A DNA stretch of 64,000 nucleotides from positions 3,782,001-3,846,000 of the forward strand of contig NZ_CP048882.1 of the NCBI RefSeq assembly GCF_015910445.1, given 5' to 3'. The stretch comes from Streptomyces bathyalis (GTDB lineage: Bacteria > Actinomycetota > Actinomycetes > Streptomycetales > Streptomycetaceae). This document shows, piece after piece, positions 61,744 through 64,000 of the stretch. The notes under the pieces were generated by a model. That model did no database searches. It was not told the DNA's origin and saw only the letters and a list, made by a program, of their open reading frames with translations. Position 1 is the stretch's first letter; each line of letters opens with the position of its first letter. Position numbers and translations under genes: made by a program.

Positions 61744-63582
61744 TCAGAAGGCCGCTTCGTCGAGCTCCATCACGGAGGAGTCGACGTTCTCGGCCAGGGT
61801 GCGCTCGACGGCCACCGAGGGCAGCACGTTGGCGGTGAAGAACTTCGCCGCGGCGACCTTCCCCTGGTAGAACGCCTTGTCCTTGGCGGAGAGCGTCAGC
61901 GAGGCGTCGGCCAGCTTCTCCGCGGCGACCGTGGCGCCGCGCAGCAGCAGGTAGCCGATGACGACGTCGCCGGAGGAGAGGAGGAAGCGCGTGGTGTTCA
62001 GACCGACCTTGTAGATCGACTTCACGTCCTTCTCCGTGGCGGCGAGGTCGGTCAGCATCGCGCCGACCATCGCCTCCAGCTCCACCGCCGCGCGGGAGAG
62101 CTCCTCGCGGGCGCCGGCCAGCTCCTCGCCGCCCTTCGCCTCGGCCAGGAACTTCTTGATCTCCTCGGACAGCGTGGTGAGCGCTTGGCCCTGGTCGCGT
62201 ACGACCTTGCGGAAGAAGTAGTCCTGACCCTGGATCGCGGTGGTGCCCTCGTAGAGGGTGTCGATCTTGGCGTCGCGGATGTACTGCTCGACCGGGTACT
62301 CCTGCAGGTAGCCGGAGCCGCCCAGGGTCTGCAGCGACTGTGCGAGCTGCTCGTAGGACTTCTCCGAGCCGTAGCCCTTCACGATCGGCAGGAGCAGGTC
62401 GTTCAGACGCTCGGCGGCGGAGGCGTCCTCACCGCGGTACTCCTTGATCACGATCTCGTCCTGCACCGACGCGGTGTAGAGGACGAGCGCGCGCATACCC
62501 TCCGCGTACGCCTTCTGCGTCATCAGCGAGCGGCGCACGTCCGGGTGGTGCGTGATGGTCACGCGCGGCGCGGTCTTGTCGGTGAACTGCGCCAGGTCGG
62601 CGCCCTGCACGCGCTCCTTGGCGTACTCCAGGGCGTTGAGGTAGCCGGTGGAGAGCGTCGCGATGGCCTTGGTGCCCACCATCATCCGCGCGAACTCGAT
62701 GACCTTGAACATCTGGCGGATGCCGTCGTGCTTCTCGCCGAGCAGCCATCCCTTGGCCGGTGCGTTGGCGCCGAAGGTCAGCTCGCAGGTGTTGGAGGCC
62801 TTCAGGCCCATCTTGTGCTCGACGTTGGTGGCGTAGACGCCGTTGCGGTCGCCGAGTTCGCCGGTCTCCCAGTCGAAGTCGTACTTCGGGACGAGGAAGA
62901 GCGAGAGGCCCTTGGTGCCGGGGCCGTGGCCCTCGGGGCGCGCGAGCACGAAGTGCACGATGTTCTCGGAGAGGTCGTGCTCACCGGAGGTGATGAAGCG
63001 CTTGACGCCCTCGATGTGCCAGCTGCCGTCGTCCTGCTGGGTGGCCTTGGCGCGGCCCGCGCCGACGTCCGAACCGGCGTCCGGCTCGGTCAGCACCATC
63101 GTGGAGCCCCACTGCTTGTCCACCATCAACTGGGCGACCTTCAGCTGCTCTTCGGTGCCCTCGTCGTGGATGACACCGGCGAAGGCCGGGCCGGACGCGT
63201 ACATCCAGACCGCCGGGTTGGAGCCCAGCACGGTCTCGGCGAAGCTCCACAGCAGCGAGCGCGGCGCGGTGGTGCCGCCGATGGCTTCCGGGGTGCCCAG
63301 GCGCCACCACTCGGCGTCCATGTAGGCCTTGTAGCTCTTCTTGAACGACTCGGGAACGGGAGCCGTGTTGGTCTCCGGGTCGAAGACCGGCGGGTTGCGG
63401 TCGGAGTCCTCGTAGGACTCGGCCAGCTCGTTCTCGGCGAGGCGCGCGATCTCGGTCAGCACGCTCTTCGCGGTGTCCACGTCCATCTCCGCGAACGGTC
63501 CGGTGCCGTACACCGTGTCGCGGCCGAGCACCTCGAAGAGGTTGAACTCGATGTCGCGGAGATTCGACTTGTAGTGCCCCAT
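61744..63582 (-). CDS. acyl-CoA dehydrogenase
   Basis: A 612-residue FAD enzyme, of the long acyl-CoA dehydrogenase type with an extra C-terminal domain. Features are [17 protein letters not shown] (FAD site), [23 protein letters not shown], the [20 protein letters not shown] segment carrying the catalytic Glu, and a helical C-terminal domain after it. It oxidises acyl-CoA in beta-oxidation. ATG 63582 ([21 protein letters not shown]) was chosen from the family start. A palindrome TACCGGCCGGTA lies upstream. Confidence 0.9.
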   Translation of the reverse strand: MGHYKSNLRDIEFNLFEVLGRDTVYGTGPFAEMDVDTAKSVLTEIARLAENELAESYEDSDRNPPVFDPETNTAPVPESFKKSYKAYMDAEWWRLGTPEAIGGTTAPRSLLWSFAETVLGSNPAVWMYASGPAFAGVIHDEGTEEQLKVAQLMVDKQWGSTMVLTEPDAGSDVGAGRAKATQQDDGSWHIEGVKRFITSGEHDLSENIVHFVLARPEGHGPGTKGLSLFLVPKYDFDWETGELGDRNGVYATNVEHKMGLKASNTCELTFGANAPAKGWLLGEKHDGIRQMFKVIEFARMMVGTKAIATLSTGYLNALEYAKERVQGADLAQFTDKTAPRVTITHHPDVRRSLMTQKAYAEGMRALVLYTASVQDEIVIKEYRGEDASAAERLNDLLLPIVKGYGSEKSYEQLAQSLQTLGGSGYLQEYPVEQYIRDAKIDTLYEGTTAIQGQDYFFRKVVRDQGQALTTLSEEIKKFLAEAKGGEELAGAREELSRAAVELEAMVGAMLTDLAATEKDVKSIYKVGLNTTRFLLSSGDVVIGYLLLRGATVAAEKLADASLTLSAKDKAFYQGKVAAAKFFTANVLPSVAVERTLAENVDSSVMELDEAAF

Positions 63583-63647
63583 GGCAACGGCTCCGTGTGG
63601 TCTCACTCGACGGACAGGTAGTCAGCTGTGTCTACGGACAATGATGC

Positions 63648-63659
63648 TACCGGCCGGTA
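63648..63659. promoter_or_regulatory. palindrome upstream of the acyl-CoA dehydrogenase gene
   Basis: TACCGGCCGGTA is a perfect 12-nt palindrome between the divergent acyl-CoA dehydrogenase and SseB family genes. It could be a TetR- or FadR-type operator. Confidence 0.4.
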
Positions 63660-63709
63660 ATAAGAAGCAACCCCTAACCGCCCATCTGTGACTCGTTACT
63701 CTTTCTCCT

Positions 63710-64000
63710 ATGTACGGCTACGACCAGACCGCCGCCGCGGGGCAGGGCTACCCACACGCCGGGCAGCAGTACGGCCACCAGCAGCAGGCCGGACATCAGC
63801 AGGCCGCTCACCAGCAGTACGCAGCCCAGCAGGCGCCCCCTCCCCCCTACGGGCAGCAAGGTCAGCCAGGGAACGGGCAGCCGCTCTACCCCGAGCAGGC
63901 GTCGCCGCCGTCACTGCGCGAGACCGTGCGCGCGTTCACCAACGGAACGATCACCTCGGAGGACTTCCAGTCGATCTTCTCGACGTCGAAGGTCTACTGC
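63710..64000 (+). CDS. SseB family protein (5' part only)
   Basis: An open frame of 97 codons that runs off the right edge. The first 55 residues are Gln, Gly, His and Pro-rich (YGYDQTAAAGQGYPHAG and on). The last part, LRETVRAFTNGTITSEDFQSIFSTSKVYC, matches the start of the SseB domain in actinobacterial proteins. The name comes from a type III secretion regulator, but actinomycete members have no such system and unknown function. It is divergent from the acyl-CoA dehydrogenase gene. Confidence 0.75.
   Translation, partial: MYGYDQTAAAGQGYPHAGQQYGHQQQAGHQQAAHQQYAAQQAPPPPYGQQGQPGNGQPLYPEQASPPSLRETVRAFTNGTITSEDFQSIFSTSKVYC

Overview
The window looks like a piece of a Streptomyces (or closely related actinomycete) chromosome. 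Base composition is very GC-rich, codon third positions are almost all G or C, GTG starts are common, and the gene content is typical of the genus: HicB-like RHH/DUF4097/ABC module, Bpa proteasome activator, mycothiol-type enzymes, two bkd/pdh-type 2-oxoacid dehydrogenase operons flanked by eukaryotic-type kinases, and an SseB family gene. No tRNA, rRNA, CRISPR array, transposase, integrase or phage gene was seen.

Layout. 1-480 is gene-free and carries a phased array of TGGYGCCA boxes in front of a four-gene unit (RHH regulator, DUF4097 protein, DrrA/DrrB-type ABC exporter; 480-3875). 4064-5066 (minus) is the wreck of a kdp potassium-uptake operon: kdpE is intact, a scrap of the kdpD 3' end remains, kdpF is intact, and a small ORF before kdpF is frameshifted; kdpABC and nearly all of kdpD are missing. 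5343-10473 holds a flavodoxin-domain protein, a fused hydantoinase A/B protein and a CBS-BON protein. 10604-13161 holds an azoreductase divergent from an HxlR regulator, a J-domain protein and a rhodanese. 13252-16960 (minus) is paaABCDE, the phenylacetyl-CoA epoxidase. 17113-20605 contains a DUF5819-HTTM pair, a TrmH-type methyltransferase and the proteasome activator Bpa.

21326-29948 (minus) is a quinone oxidoreductase, a two-TM potassium channel, moeA, mobA and the branched-chain 2-oxoacid dehydrogenase genes (E2, E1beta, E1alpha). The last five of these are packed with overlaps or a 3-nt gap, so they probably form one transcript, with an Lrp/AsnC regulator (bkdR) divergent at 30178. 30879-31943 is a D-2-hydroxyacid dehydrogenase. 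32023-38705 (minus) is a peptide/nickel-type ABC importer plus a TauE/SafE permease. An AGPS-like flavoprotein follows, then paaR and paaN. An identical 19-nt near-palindrome lies in the paaR-paaN gap and in front of paaA, tying the two distant paa loci together.

43582-52302 contains two divergent transmembrane Ser/Thr kinases, an orphan NarL/LuxR response regulator and a second E1alpha-E1beta-E2 operon. 52828-63582 carries a GntR-MFS pair, a mycothiol-dependent enzyme, a LURP-one protein, an NHL/thioredoxin protein, an Mca-like deacetylase, a DUF6458 protein, an M18 aminopeptidase and an acyl-CoA dehydrogenase. The right edge cuts an SseB family gene.

All start choices were made by eye from Shine-Dalgarno spacing, overlaps and family N-termini; no database searches were possible. 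Gene orthology statements rest on recognition of conserved motifs.
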